Shown in pieces: positions 10,529 through 18,764 of a stretch of DNA of 64,000 nt. A model generated the notes under the pieces. That model made no database searches and was not told the DNA's origin. It was given only the letters and a program-made list of their open reading frames with translations. A program made the position numbers and the translations under genes. Every line of letters begins with the position of its first letter. Position 1 is the first letter of the stretch. Source of the stretch: Clostridiales bacterium CCNA10 (GTDB lineage: Bacteria > Bacillota > Clostridia > Oscillospirales > Oscillospiraceae); NCBI GenBank assembly GCA_003573975.1, contig AP018533.1, forward strand, positions 1,612,001 to 1,676,000, given 5' to 3'.

Positions 10529-12550
10529 ATGTCCCAGTTTCTGCTGTTCCCGGTCTTTTTTCCGTTTCTGGCCGGGCCGTTTGCCTATTGGATCGGGTGC
10601 TGGTATGAGAAGGCGCGGAACACCTTTGTGATGTCTGCGGCCGCGCTGGAGCTGTTTCTGGTGCTCACTCTTTGGACCAAGCCGGAGCTGGCCCAGGCCA
10701 CTGCGGTGGTGGAGGGCTTCTGCGGCATGGGGATCCAGCTGCGCGCAGGGGGCTTTCACACCCTGATGGCCCTGCTGACGGCGACGGGCTGGATGGCGGC
10801 CACGGTGTTTTGCCGGGAGTACATGATTCACGTCCATAAGCGGAACCGGTTTTATCTCTTCTGGCTGATGACCCTGGGAGCCACCATGGGGGTGTTCCTG
10901 TCCGGCGACCTGTTTACCGCTTTCCTCTTTTTTGAGGTCATGTCCTTTACGTCCTTTGTGCTGGTGATCCAGACGGAGGAGTATCCCGCTTTGAAGGCGG
11001 GGGGGACCTATCTGGCCGTGGCGGTCATCGGCGGACTGGCGGCCCTGACGGGGCTGTTCCTCCTGTACCGCCAGCTGGGCACCTTGTCGCTGGACGCCAT
11101 GGCGGCGGCCGCCGCCGGGGCGGAGGACCGGGGGCTGCTCTGGGTTGGCGGCCTGCTGGTGCTGGTGGGCTTCGGGGCAAAGGCGGGGGCGTTCCCGCTG
11201 CACATCTGGCTGCCCACCGCCCACCCGGCGGCCCCTGCGCCGGCTTCGGCGGTGCTGTCCGGCGTCATCACCAAGACGGGGATATACGGGGTCCTGGTGC
11301 TGTCCACCACCGTCTTTCTCCATGATAAGCAATGGGGGATGCTGCTGGCCGTGCTGGGCGCTGTGACCATGGTGCTGGGGGCGGTGCTGGCGGTGCTGTC
11401 CGTGGACTTGAAGCGGACCTTGGCCTGCTCTTCCATCTCTCAGATCGGGTTCATCCTGGTGGGGACCGCCATGCTGTGTCTGCTGGGGGAGCACAACGCC
11501 CTGGCAGTGGACGGGACCATCCTGCATATCCTGAACCACTCGCTCATCAAGATGGTCCTCTTCCCGGCGGCGGGGATCATCCATCTCACCACTCATTCCT
11601 TTGATTTGAACGACATCCGGGGGTTTGGACGAGGAAAACCCCTGTTGGCTCTGGTCATGGGGATGCCCATGCTCAGCCTGGCGGGCGCGCCTGGGCTGAA
11701 CGGCTATGTCAGCAAGACCCTGCTCCACGAGAGCATCGTGGAATATATCCATCTTGCAGGGGAGGGGGCGGCGCTGTTTCAAGTGCTGGAGGCCCTGTTC
11801 CTGTTCAGCGGCGGCCTGACCATGGCCTATATGCTGAAGCTGTTTATCTGCCTGTTTCTGGAGCGGAACGCCCTGCCCGAGGAGGTCCTGGCCCGGAAGT
11901 GGCGGCAGGAGGGGGAGCACTACGTTGCCCCGGCCTCGGTGGGGGTCCTGCTGGCCTATCTGCTGGTGATGCTGCGCTTTGGGACGGATCCCGGCGCGGC
12001 TATGGACCCCATCGCGGCCTTTGCCCGGGATTTTCTGGGGGGGACGGCCCCCGCCCATGCGGTGGACTACTTTGCCGCAGTCAATCTGGAGGGGGCGGCG
12101 GTCTCCGCGGCCATAGGCGCGGGGGTCTACCTCCTGGTGGTTCGCACCCTGCTGATCCGGCGGGGTAGATATGTGGATCCCATCCCGCCCTGGCTGGATC
12201 TGGAACGGGGACTGTACCGTCCGGCCCTGCGGTTTCTGGCCCAGACAGCCATTGTTTTGGCGACATTGGTTGACCGGCTGGGTCCCCGGCTGCTGTTCCA
12301 CGGGATCCCGTGCCTGTTCCAGCGCCTGCGCCTGTGGTGGACCGGTACTCGGGACCAGCTTCTGCTCCTGTTGACCGGAGAGGTCTATTCCCCCCGCCCC
12401 ACAGTGGAGCAGGCGGCGGACGACTTTCATTTCGCCCGGTATGAGGACGAGCCCCGCCGTCTGGTGGGCTTCACCCACTCCCTGGCATTCGGCCTGCTGC
12501 TCACCGGGCTGGGCCTGGTCTTCGGCCTGCTGTTCATTCTGCTGCACTGA
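10529..12550 (+). CDS. Antiporter-like subunit 4 (NuoL/MrpA/HyfB-like)
   Basis: Largest subunit, 673 residues: an antiporter core (AFLFFEVMSFTSFV, GFGAKAGAFPLHIWLP, AHPAAPAPASAVLSGV then ITKTG) and a C-terminal extension of about 200 residues with a loop and further helices, recalling the lateral extension of NuoL/MrpA and HyfB. It has no MbhD/MbhE part, because those are separate upstream genes. ATG 10529 follows GGGGAAGG. It closes the operon and runs convergently into sigG with only eleven bases between them. Confidence 0.84.
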   Translation: MSQFLLFPVFFPFLAGPFAYWIGCWYEKARNTFVMSAAALELFLVLTLWTKPELAQATAVVEGFCGMGIQLRAGGFHTLMALLTATGWMAATVFCREYMIHVHKRNRFYLFWLMTLGATMGVFLSGDLFTAFLFFEVMSFTSFVLVIQTEEYPALKAGGTYLAVAVIGGLAALTGLFLLYRQLGTLSLDAMAAAAAGAEDRGLLWVGGLLVLVGFGAKAGAFPLHIWLPTAHPAAPAPASAVLSGVITKTGIYGVLVLSTTVFLHDKQWGMLLAVLGAVTMVLGAVLAVLSVDLKRTLACSSISQIGFILVGTAMLCLLGEHNALAVDGTILHILNHSLIKMVLFPAAGIIHLTTHSFDLNDIRGFGRGKPLLALVMGMPMLSLAGAPGLNGYVSKTLLHESIVEYIHLAGEGAALFQVLEALFLFSGGLTMAYMLKLFICLFLERNALPEEVLARKWRQEGEHYVAPASVGVLLAYLLVMLRFGTDPGAAMDPIAAFARDFLGGTAPAHAVDYFAAVNLEGAAVSAAIGAGVYLLVVRTLLIRRGRYVDPIPPWLDLERGLYRPALRFLAQTAIVLATLVDRLGPRLLFHGIPCLFQRLRLWWTGTRDQLLLLLTGEVYSPRPTVEQAADDFHFARYEDEPRRLVGFTHSLAFGLLLTGLGLVFGLLFILLH

Positions 12551-12561
12551 GCGCGGTCCCC

Positions 12562-13332
12562 TTACAGCTCCTTTCGGATCTGACGCAGTGCGTTTTTCTC
12601 CAGGCGGGAGACCTGGGCCTGGGAGATGCCGATCTCCTCAGAGACCTCCATCTGGGTCTTGCTGTGGTAGAAACGCATGGACAGGATCTTTTGCTCCCTG
12701 GGGGTGAGGCGGGAGACCGCCTCCTTCAAGGCGATGCGCTCCAGCCACATCTCGTCGGTATTTTTGCTGTCCTTCACCTGGTCCATGACGCAGACGGTGT
12801 CCCCGCTGTCGGAGTAGATGGGTTCATACAGGGAGACGGGCTCCAGGATGGCGTCCAGGGCAAAGACCACGTCCTCACGCTTGATGTCCAGGATCCGGGC
12901 GATCTCGTCCACCGTAGGCTCCTTTTGGTGCTTGGCCAGATAGGCCTCCTTGGCCTGGAGCACTTTATAGGCGGTGTCCCGCATGGCGCGGGATACCCGC
13001 ATCGTGCTGTTGTCCCGGAGATACCGGCGGATCTCTCCCACGATCATGGGTACGCCATAGGTGGAGAAGCGCACATCCAGGTCGGTGTTGAAGTTATCAA
13101 TGGCCTTGATCAGGCCGATACACCCCACCTGGAACAGGTCGTCCACATTCTCCCCGCGGTTGGAGAATTTATGGATCACCGACAGAACCAGCCGCAGATT
13201 GCCGGCGATCAGCTCTTCCCGCGCCTGCCGGTCCCCGGCCTTGGCCCGGCGGAGGAGCGCCTGGGTCTCTTCATTTTTCAGCACCTTCAGCTTAGCGGTG
13301 TTGACACCACAGAGCTCCACTTTGTTTTGCAT
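12562..13332 (-). CDS. sigG: Sporulation sigma factor SigG
   Basis: Late forespore-specific RNA polymerase sigma factor, 256 residues. The N-terminus MQNKVELCGVNTAKLKVLKN is diagnostic of SigG. Region 2 (GNLRLVLSVIHKF, DDLFQVGCIGLIKAIDNF, FSTYGVPMIVGEIRRYLRD), region 3 and region 4 (TPREQKILSMRFY, QMEVSEEIGISQAQVSRLEK) are complete. AGGAGG precedes the start. It stands apart from sigE/spoIIGA, unlike in Bacillus. No convincing SigF/SigG promoter was found in the 134 bases upstream. Confidence 0.96.
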   Translation of the reverse strand: MQNKVELCGVNTAKLKVLKNEETQALLRRAKAGDRQAREELIAGNLRLVLSVIHKFSNRGENVDDLFQVGCIGLIKAIDNFNTDLDVRFSTYGVPMIVGEIRRYLRDNSTMRVSRAMRDTAYKVLQAKEAYLAKHQKEPTVDEIARILDIKREDVVFALDAILEPVSLYEPIYSDSGDTVCVMDQVKDSKNTDEMWLERIALKEAVSRLTPREQKILSMRFYHSKTQMEVSEEIGISQAQVSRLEKNALRQIRKEL

Positions 13333-13466
13333 CCTTCAAAAACCTCCTGCCCGGGTAACGCTGTACTTCCAGTATCTCCCGGACGGGAGGTTTCATACTG
13401 TCCCGGCTGCCGGATATTTTTTTATGTCAGACCGGTTTCGATGGATTTCTTATGGAGGGCAGTGGA

Positions 13467-14261
13467 CTATCCAAGGGCCACGTCCAGGATCATCATGATC
13501 AGGAAGCCGGCCATGACGCCGAAGGTGCCCCCATGGGTCTCATGGTCGTGGCGAAGGTTGGCCTCTGGAATGAGCTCCTCCACCACCACATAGAGCATAG
13601 CTCCGGCGGCAAAGGAGAGCAGCCAGGGCATCAGTGGCTGGACGGTCCCCGCGGCCAGGACGGTGAGCAGGGCGGCAATGGGCTCTACGATGCCGGAGGC
13701 GGCGCCCATCAGAAAGGCCCGGGCGCGGCCCATGCCGGCCTGCCGCAGGGGGAGGGAGATGGCGGCGCCCTCGGGGAAGTTCTGGATCCCGATGCCCAGG
13801 GCCAGGGCCATAGAGGCAGGGAGCAGGGTGATGTCCGCCTGGGCAGCCAGGGCGAAGGAGATGCCCACGGCCATCCCCTCCGGGATGTTGTGCATGGTGA
13901 TGGCCAGCACCAGCAGGGTGTTCCGGCGGCCGCGCTCCCCGGACCCGCGGTCCAGAAGCTCCGGCGTGAGGTGGGGGAGCAGAACGTCCATCCCGGCCAG
14001 AAAGGCGATGCCCAGGACGGAGCCCCCCGCCGCGGGGAGCCAGCCGGTGCCGCCGGCGGCCTGCGACTGTTCGATGGCGGGGATCAGGAGCGACCACATA
14101 CTGGCGGCGATCATCACGCCGGCGGCGAAGCCCAGCATGATTCGGTGCAGTCCGGCGCTGGCCGTCCGGCGGAAGAGAAAGACGGTGGCCGCCCCCAGGG
14201 CGGTCATCAAAAAGGTGAAGCCGCTCCCGCAGGCGGCCCATAGAAGTGCTTGTGTCAACAT
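13467..14261 (-). CDS. ZIP family divalent metal transporter
   Basis: 264 residues, eight predicted helices. The conserved metal-binding helix motifs are present: TMHNIPEGMAVG (helix IV) and IGIQNFPEGAAISLP (helix V), with MLYVVVEELIPEA near the end and a His-rich RHDHETHGG stretch before the last helix. It probably imports zinc or another divalent cation. ATG at 14261 is chosen because GGAAAGGAACC precedes it. It lies upstream of sigG on the same strand, 134 bases away. A terminator-like hairpin lies in its leader. Confidence 0.88.
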   Translation of the reverse strand: MLTQALLWAACGSGFTFLMTALGAATVFLFRRTASAGLHRIMLGFAAGVMIAASMWSLLIPAIEQSQAAGGTGWLPAAGGSVLGIAFLAGMDVLLPHLTPELLDRGSGERGRRNTLLVLAITMHNIPEGMAVGISFALAAQADITLLPASMALALGIGIQNFPEGAAISLPLRQAGMGRARAFLMGAASGIVEPIAALLTVLAAGTVQPLMPWLLSFAAGAMLYVVVEELIPEANLRHDHETHGGTFGVMAGFLIMMILDVALG

Positions 14262-14309
14262 GAGGTTCCTTTCCCGGCGCGGCGGCGGTCTGCTCTCTGG
14301 GAAGAGGGG

Positions 14310-14369
14310 AAAAACGCCCGGAGACCTTCCGGTCCGCACCGCTGTAATGAGGCTGTGCCGGTTCAGCCT
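14310..14369 (-). promoter_or_regulatory. Possible attenuator leader of the ZIP transporter
   Basis: On the minus strand a hairpin AGGCTG / CAGCCT (14369-14364 with 14355-14350) is followed by a second hairpin CGGACC / GGTC-T-CCG with GGAA loop (14336-14319) and then five T (14314-14310), about 50 bases before the ZIP start. That is terminator-like architecture in a 5' leader. I could not match it to a known metal riboswitch class. Confidence 0.35.
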
Positions 14370-14424
14370 ATGAGGGCGGGGGAGAGGGGGTGCGGGGTCC
14401 CGGAAAAAAATTTGCCGGACCCAC

Positions 14425-14453
14425 TAGGCAAAAGGGGAGAATTATATTAAAAT
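14425..14453 (+). promoter_or_regulatory. Candidate promoter of pyrH
   Basis: TAGGCA (14425-14430), a 17-base spacer and TAAAAT (14448-14453) in a short AT-rich stretch, 45 bases before the pyrH start. The -10 matches five of six consensus bases and the -35 four of six. Confidence 0.4.
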
Positions 14454-14497
14454 AGAAAAGAACGAAGTTTGAAAAAACACGCAAGGAGGGAATTCGG

Positions 14498-15214
14498 GTG
14501 GAAAATCCGAAGTATAAACGTGTGCTGCTGAAGATTAGCGGCGAGGCTCTGGCCGGGGACGCGACCCGGGGGCTGGACTTTAATGTGATCGGCCAGGTGT
14601 GCGACGTGGTCAAGCGCTGTGTACAACTGGGCGTGCAGGTGGGCATTGTCGTGGGCGGCGGCAACTTCTGGCGCGGAGTCAAGGACGGCGGGGACCGGAT
14701 GGTCCGGGTCCGGGCTGACCACATGGGGATGCTGGCCACCGCCATCAATGCCCTGGCTGTGGCCGATGTGCTGGAGCAGAAGGGCGTGGAGGTCCGGGTG
14801 CAGACCGCCATTGAGATGCGCGCCATGGCGGAGCCCTATATCCGCTCCAAGGCCATCCGCCACCTGGAGAAGGGCCGCGTGGTCATCTTCGGCTGCGGGA
14901 CCGGGAACCCCTTCTTCTCCACGGATACGGCGGCGGTGCTCCGGGCGGCGGAGATCGACGCCGATGTGATCCTGCTGGCCAAAAATATCGACGGCGTGTA
15001 CTCTGCAGACCCCAGGAAGGTGCCCGACGCGGTGAAGTACGATTCCATCACCTATTCGGACGTGCTGGCCCAGCGCCTCCAGGTCATGGACTCCACCGCC
15101 ACCTCGCTGTCTATGGACAATAAGATCCCTGTGCTCCTGTTTGCCCTGAAGGACCCGGAGAACATTCTGCGGGCTGTGATGGGTGAGAAGATCGGTACGA
15201 TTGTCCAGGGCTGA
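14498..15214 (+). CDS. pyrH: UMP kinase
   Basis: Phosphorylates UMP to UDP in pyrimidine nucleotide synthesis; hexamer of the amino-acid-kinase fold. 238 residues of the usual length, with [15 protein letters not shown] at the N-terminus, [12 protein letters not shown] and the [17 protein letters not shown] nucleotide-binding part. It begins with GTG at 14498 after AAGGAGGG. It heads the pyrH-frr-uppS-cdsA-dxr-rseP-ispG-polC series common in Firmicutes. Confidence 0.97.
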   Translation: MENPKYKRVLLKISGEALAGDATRGLDFNVIGQVCDVVKRCVQLGVQVGIVVGGGNFWRGVKDGGDRMVRVRADHMGMLATAINALAVADVLEQKGVEVRVQTAIEMRAMAEPYIRSKAIRHLEKGRVVIFGCGTGNPFFSTDTAAVLRAAEIDADVILLAKNIDGVYSADPRKVPDAVKYDSITYSDVLAQRLQVMDSTATSLSMDNKIPVLLFALKDPENILRAVMGEKIGTIVQG

Positions 15215-15256
15215 GTCCCCGGACAGGAAAATCAAACGGAAAGGAAGATCAGACCA

Positions 15257-15811
15257 ATGAGCGCCGAGACAAACGTGTATGATCAGAAAATGCTGAAGAC
15301 CATCGAGGTCGTCAAGTCCAACTTTGCCTCCGTCCGGGCGGGCCGGGCCAACGCCGGTGTGCTGGACCGCATCACCGTGGAGTACTATGGAACGCCCACC
15401 CCCCTGAATCAGGTGGCCGCGATCTCCTCCCCGGATCCCCGGACGCTGGTGATTCAGCCCTGGGACGGAAGCCTGCTGAAGGCCGTGGAGAAGGCAATCC
15501 AGACCTCCGACCTGGGCATCAACCCCCAAAACGACGGGCGTGTGGTCCGCCTGGCTTTCCCGCAGCTGACGGAGGAGCGCCGCAAGGATCTGACCAAGCA
15601 GGTGCGTAAGTACTGTGAGGAGGGCAAGGTTGCCCTTCGGAACATCCGCCGGGACGCCATGGAGGACTTCAAGAAGAAAAAGAAGGCCGCCGAGATCACC
15701 GAGGATGACCTGAAGCAGCTGGAGAAGGAGCTTCAGGATATGACCGATAAGCACTGCAAGGACATCGATGAACTGACGGTCAAAAAAGAGCAGGAGCTGA
15801 TGGCTGTCTGA
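15257..15811 (+). CDS. frr: Ribosome recycling factor
   Basis: Splits post-termination ribosomes together with EF-G. 184 residues, the family length, mostly helical, with FASVRAGRANAGVLDRI near residues 20-35, VEYYGTPTPLNQVA and the C-terminal long helix (DAMEDFKKKKKA, LEKELQDMTDKH). The start follows GGAAAGGAAG. It lies 42 bases after pyrH, the usual partner. A strongly structured stretch starts at its stop codon. Confidence 0.97.
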   Translation: MSAETNVYDQKMLKTIEVVKSNFASVRAGRANAGVLDRITVEYYGTPTPLNQVAAISSPDPRTLVIQPWDGSLLKAVEKAIQTSDLGINPQNDGRVVRLAFPQLTEERRKDLTKQVRKYCEEGKVALRNIRRDAMEDFKKKKKAAEITEDDLKQLEKELQDMTDKHCKDIDELTVKKEQELMAV

Positions 15812-15920
15812 CACACAGGGACCTCCGGCGGGCCGGAGGCTCGGGGTGCGGGATGCCTGGGGGCCCAAGGGGTCCAGGCGTTCTGCACCCCCCTGTGTGT
15901 GGTGGGGGCCAACGGCCCCC
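15811..15920 (+). other. Structured intergenic element between frr and uppS
   Basis: A ten-base perfect stem ACACACAGGG / CCCTGTGTGT (15811-15820 with 15891-15900) encloses two hairpins: CCTCCGG / CCGGAGG (15822-15828 with 15833-15839) and GGGTGC...GCACCC (15844-15849 with 15885-15890) extended by GCCTGG / CCAGGC (15855-15860 with 15874-15879). This makes a three-way junction. A further hairpin GGGGGCC / GGCCCCC (15904-15910 with 15914-15920) follows. There is no T run, so it is not an ordinary terminator. Function unknown; it may be an RNA leader, a processing site or a mobile repeat. Confidence 0.55.
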
Positions 15921-15969
15921 CGGCAAGATCACACTGCGGAGTTTTGACTGTCTGGAAGGATCACATATT

Positions 15970-16710
15970 ATGCTCTTTTTTAAACCAGCGGAGGAGGTCC
16001 AGGCGGATCTGTCCTGCCTGCCCCGCCACATCGCCATCATCATGGATGGAAACGGCCGTTGGGCCAGGAAGCGGGGCCTGCCCCGCACCGCCGGACACGC
16101 CGCCGGGGCGGAGACCTTCCGCACCATTGCCACCTACTGCAAGGAGATCGGACTGGAGTATCTGACGGTATACGCCTTTTCCACCGAAAACTGGAAGCGT
16201 CCGGCGGAGGAGGTGGGAGCCATCATGGGGCTGCTGAAAAAGTATCTCCTGGAGGCCATCGGCCAGATGGAGCGGGACCGGGTGAAGATGGAGTTTTTTG
16301 GAGACCTGTCCCCGCTGCCCCAGGAGCTCCGTGACCTGTGCCAGCGCACCCGGGAGATCTCCACCCACTATGAGGGGTGTCAGGTCAACATCTGCCTCAA
16401 TTATGGAGGCCGGGATGAGCTGCTGCGGGCCGCCCGTGCCTATGCCCAGGAGTGTCTGGAGGGGAAGGCGGACCCCAACCATCTAAGTGAGGCCCAGTTC
16501 TCCGGCTATCTGTTTTCCCGGGGGGTGCCGGACCCGGATCTCATCATCCGGCCCAGCGGAGAGCTGCGGCTGTCCAATTTCCTGCCGTGGCAGTCCGCCT
16601 ATTCGGAATTTTATTTCACAGACGTGCTGTGGCCCGACTTCTCCAAGGAGGAGCTCCACCGGGCCATCGCGGCCTATCAGAGCCGCAGCCGCCGATTTGG
16701 AGGTGTATGA
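15970..16710 (+). CDS. uppS: Undecaprenyl diphosphate synthase
   Basis: cis-Prenyltransferase that makes the C55 lipid carrier for peptidoglycan. 246 residues. HIAIIMDGNGRWARKRGL holds the catalytic Asp; YLTVYAFSTENWKR and the C-terminal DLIIRPSGELRLSNFLPWQ are family signatures. ATG 15970 follows GGAAGG and excludes the repeat-rich upstream extension. It overlaps or abuts cdsA. Confidence 0.96.
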   Translation: MLFFKPAEEVQADLSCLPRHIAIIMDGNGRWARKRGLPRTAGHAAGAETFRTIATYCKEIGLEYLTVYAFSTENWKRPAEEVGAIMGLLKKYLLEAIGQMERDRVKMEFFGDLSPLPQELRDLCQRTREISTHYEGCQVNICLNYGGRDELLRAARAYAQECLEGKADPNHLSEAQFSGYLFSRGVPDPDLIIRPSGELRLSNFLPWQSAYSEFYFTDVLWPDFSKEELHRAIAAYQSRSRRFGGV

Positions 16711-16711
16711 T

Positions 16712-17530
16712 TTGGTCACACGGATCGTTGTATCAGTGGTGCTGGCCCCGCTCTTTTTTGTGATCCTGTTTTTCCTGCCTCCGGTGTATCTGGCGGTGCT
16801 GATGGCCGCCATCTGTGCCCTGGCCTCCTATGAGCTGCTGCGGGCCACCGGCGTGGCCCCTCACAACGGGCTGTATGGCTTCACGGCCGCGGCCGCGGCA
16901 GCCATCCCCCTGGGGCAGTGGCTGGGGCGGGGGGCCCTGGTGGCAGGGATCGCCGCTGTGCTCCTGGTGGTCACACTGTTTTACATCGCCATCCGGCTGT
17001 ACGATGAGGAGCAGGCCATCCGGGTGGAGGACGTGCTGCTCTGCTTCTTCGGCGGGCTGATGATCCCCATGGCCCTGTCCACTCTGGTGGTGCTGAAGGG
17101 GATGGAGCATGGCCGCTACCTGGTCCTCCTTCCGGTGCTCTGTGCATTCCTGACGGACGGAGGGGCCTATTTTGCCGGGGTCTTTCTGGGAAAGCACCGG
17201 GGGATCACCAAGGTCAGCCCCAATAAATCCCTGGAGGGATACATTGGCGGGATCCTGTCCGGCGCGCTGTTCCTGCTGCTGTACGGGGTGATCCTGCGCC
17301 AGTTCGCGGGGCTGGAGGTCTCGCTTCCGGTGATGGCGGTGTACGGTCTGCTGGGCAGCGCGGTGACCGAGCTGGGCGACCTGTCCTTCTCCCTGATCAA
17401 GCGGCAGTTCGGCATCAAGGACTATGGGAATCTTCTTCCGGGGCACGGCGGGATGCTGGACCGGTTCGACTCTATGACCTTCGCGGCCCCCACGCTGCTT
17501 ATTCTGGTGACGCTGCTGCCGGCGTTTTGA
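16712..17530 (+). CDS. cdsA: Phosphatidate cytidylyltransferase
   Basis: Integral membrane enzyme that makes CDP-diacylglycerol for phospholipid synthesis. 272 residues, about eight helices, with the C-terminal family signature (LSFSLIKRQFGIKDYGNLLPGHGG in part, then LDRFDSM). TTG at 16712 is chosen because GGAGGTG ends seven bases earlier and gives the usual MVTRIVVSVVL beginning; a GTG at 16703 that overlaps uppS is the alternative. Immediately follows uppS. Confidence 0.94.
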   Translation: MVTRIVVSVVLAPLFFVILFFLPPVYLAVLMAAICALASYELLRATGVAPHNGLYGFTAAAAAAIPLGQWLGRGALVAGIAAVLLVVTLFYIAIRLYDEEQAIRVEDVLLCFFGGLMIPMALSTLVVLKGMEHGRYLVLLPVLCAFLTDGGAYFAGVFLGKHRGITKVSPNKSLEGYIGGILSGALFLLLYGVILRQFAGLEVSLPVMAVYGLLGSAVTELGDLSFSLIKRQFGIKDYGNLLPGHGGMLDRFDSMTFAAPTLLILVTLLPAF

Positions 17531-17587
17531 GCGCTTCACAGGGAGCCCTGTTCCTGTCCGTCCATGTGTATAGGAAGGGATTTTGAT

Positions 17588-18730
17588 ATGAGCAAACGAA
17601 TTTCGATCTTAGGTTCCACAGGCTCCATCGGGCGGCAATCATTGGACGTGATTGCCGCCTGCGGCATGGAAGCGGCCGCTCTGACGGCCAACTCCAACGC
17701 GGCGCGGATGGAGGAGCAGGTTCGGCAGTTCAAGCCGGAGCTGGCGGTTATGATGGATGAGCGGGCGGCGGCCGACCTGCGGATCCGGTTGGCGGACACC
17801 CCGGTGCGGGTGGCCTCCGGCATGGAGGGCCTGCTGGAGGCGGCGGAGCTGCCCTCCGCCGATACGGTGCTCACGGCGGTGGTGGGGATGATCGGGCTGC
17901 GGCCCACCATGGCCGCCATTCGGGAGGGCAAACGCATCGCCCTGGCCAACAAAGAGACCCTGGTATGCGCCGGACAGCTGGTAATGGAGGAGGCGCGGGA
18001 CTTCGGTGCGGAGATCCTGCCCGTGGACTCGGAGCACTCTGCGCTCTTTCAGTCCCTCCAGGGCTGCCGGGACCGGGGGGAGGTCCGGCGTCTCATCCTC
18101 ACCTGCTCCGGAGGACCGTTTTTCGGAAAGACACGGACTGAACTGCAAGGGGTGACAAGGAAAGATGCTTTGCAGCATCCAAACTGGTCCATGGGGGCGA
18201 AGATCACCATTGACTCGGCTACGCTGATGAACAAGGGGCTGGAATTTATCGAGGCAATGCACCTGTACCAGGTGCCGCCGGAGAAAATTTCCATTGTGAT
18301 CCACCGGGAGAGTATCATTCACTCCCTGGTGGAATACTGTGACAATGGAATGATTGCCCAACTGGGCGCCCCGGATATGCGCCTGCCCATTCAGTACGCT
18401 CTGACATGGCCCAGACGGACTGTGGGACCGGCTGATCCTCTGGATCTGTGCAGCTGCGGCCCGCTGACCTTTGCCCAGCCGGATCTGGATACCTTCCGCT
18501 GTCTGGACCTGGCCCTGAAAGCGGCCCGGACCGGGGGAACGGCGGGGGCCATCCTCAACGGGGCCAATGAGGCTGCGGTGGCCCTCTTCCTGGAGGACCG
18601 GATCGGCTTTTTGGAGATCGCGGACCGGGTAGCCCTGGCTCTGGACCGGGTCCCGGTGATCCAGGAGCCCTCCATGACCCAGATCCTGGAGGCGGACCAG
18701 GCGGCCCGGGAGGCCGTCCTCAGCGCCTGA
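17588..18730 (+). CDS. dxr: 1-deoxy-D-xylulose 5-phosphate reductoisomerase
   Basis: First committed step of the MEP isoprenoid pathway: DXP plus NADPH gives MEP. 380 residues. N-terminal NADPH site SILGSTGSIGRQSLDV, LANKETLV, metal and substrate residues in PVDSEHSALFQ and TCSGGPF, and NWSMGAKITIDSATLMNKG are all present. ATG 17588 follows AGGAAGGGA. With ispG it marks the MEP route. GC content dips around 18120-18310. Confidence 0.97.
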   Translation: MSKRISILGSTGSIGRQSLDVIAACGMEAAALTANSNAARMEEQVRQFKPELAVMMDERAAADLRIRLADTPVRVASGMEGLLEAAELPSADTVLTAVVGMIGLRPTMAAIREGKRIALANKETLVCAGQLVMEEARDFGAEILPVDSEHSALFQSLQGCRDRGEVRRLILTCSGGPFFGKTRTELQGVTRKDALQHPNWSMGAKITIDSATLMNKGLEFIEAMHLYQVPPEKISIVIHRESIIHSLVEYCDNGMIAQLGAPDMRLPIQYALTWPRRTVGPADPLDLCSCGPLTFAQPDLDTFRCLDLALKAARTGGTAGAILNGANEAAVALFLEDRIGFLEIADRVALALDRVPVIQEPSMTQILEADQAAREAVLSA

Positions 18731-18764
18731 CAGGGGTTGGAATTTGAATCGTGTGGGAGGTCCT

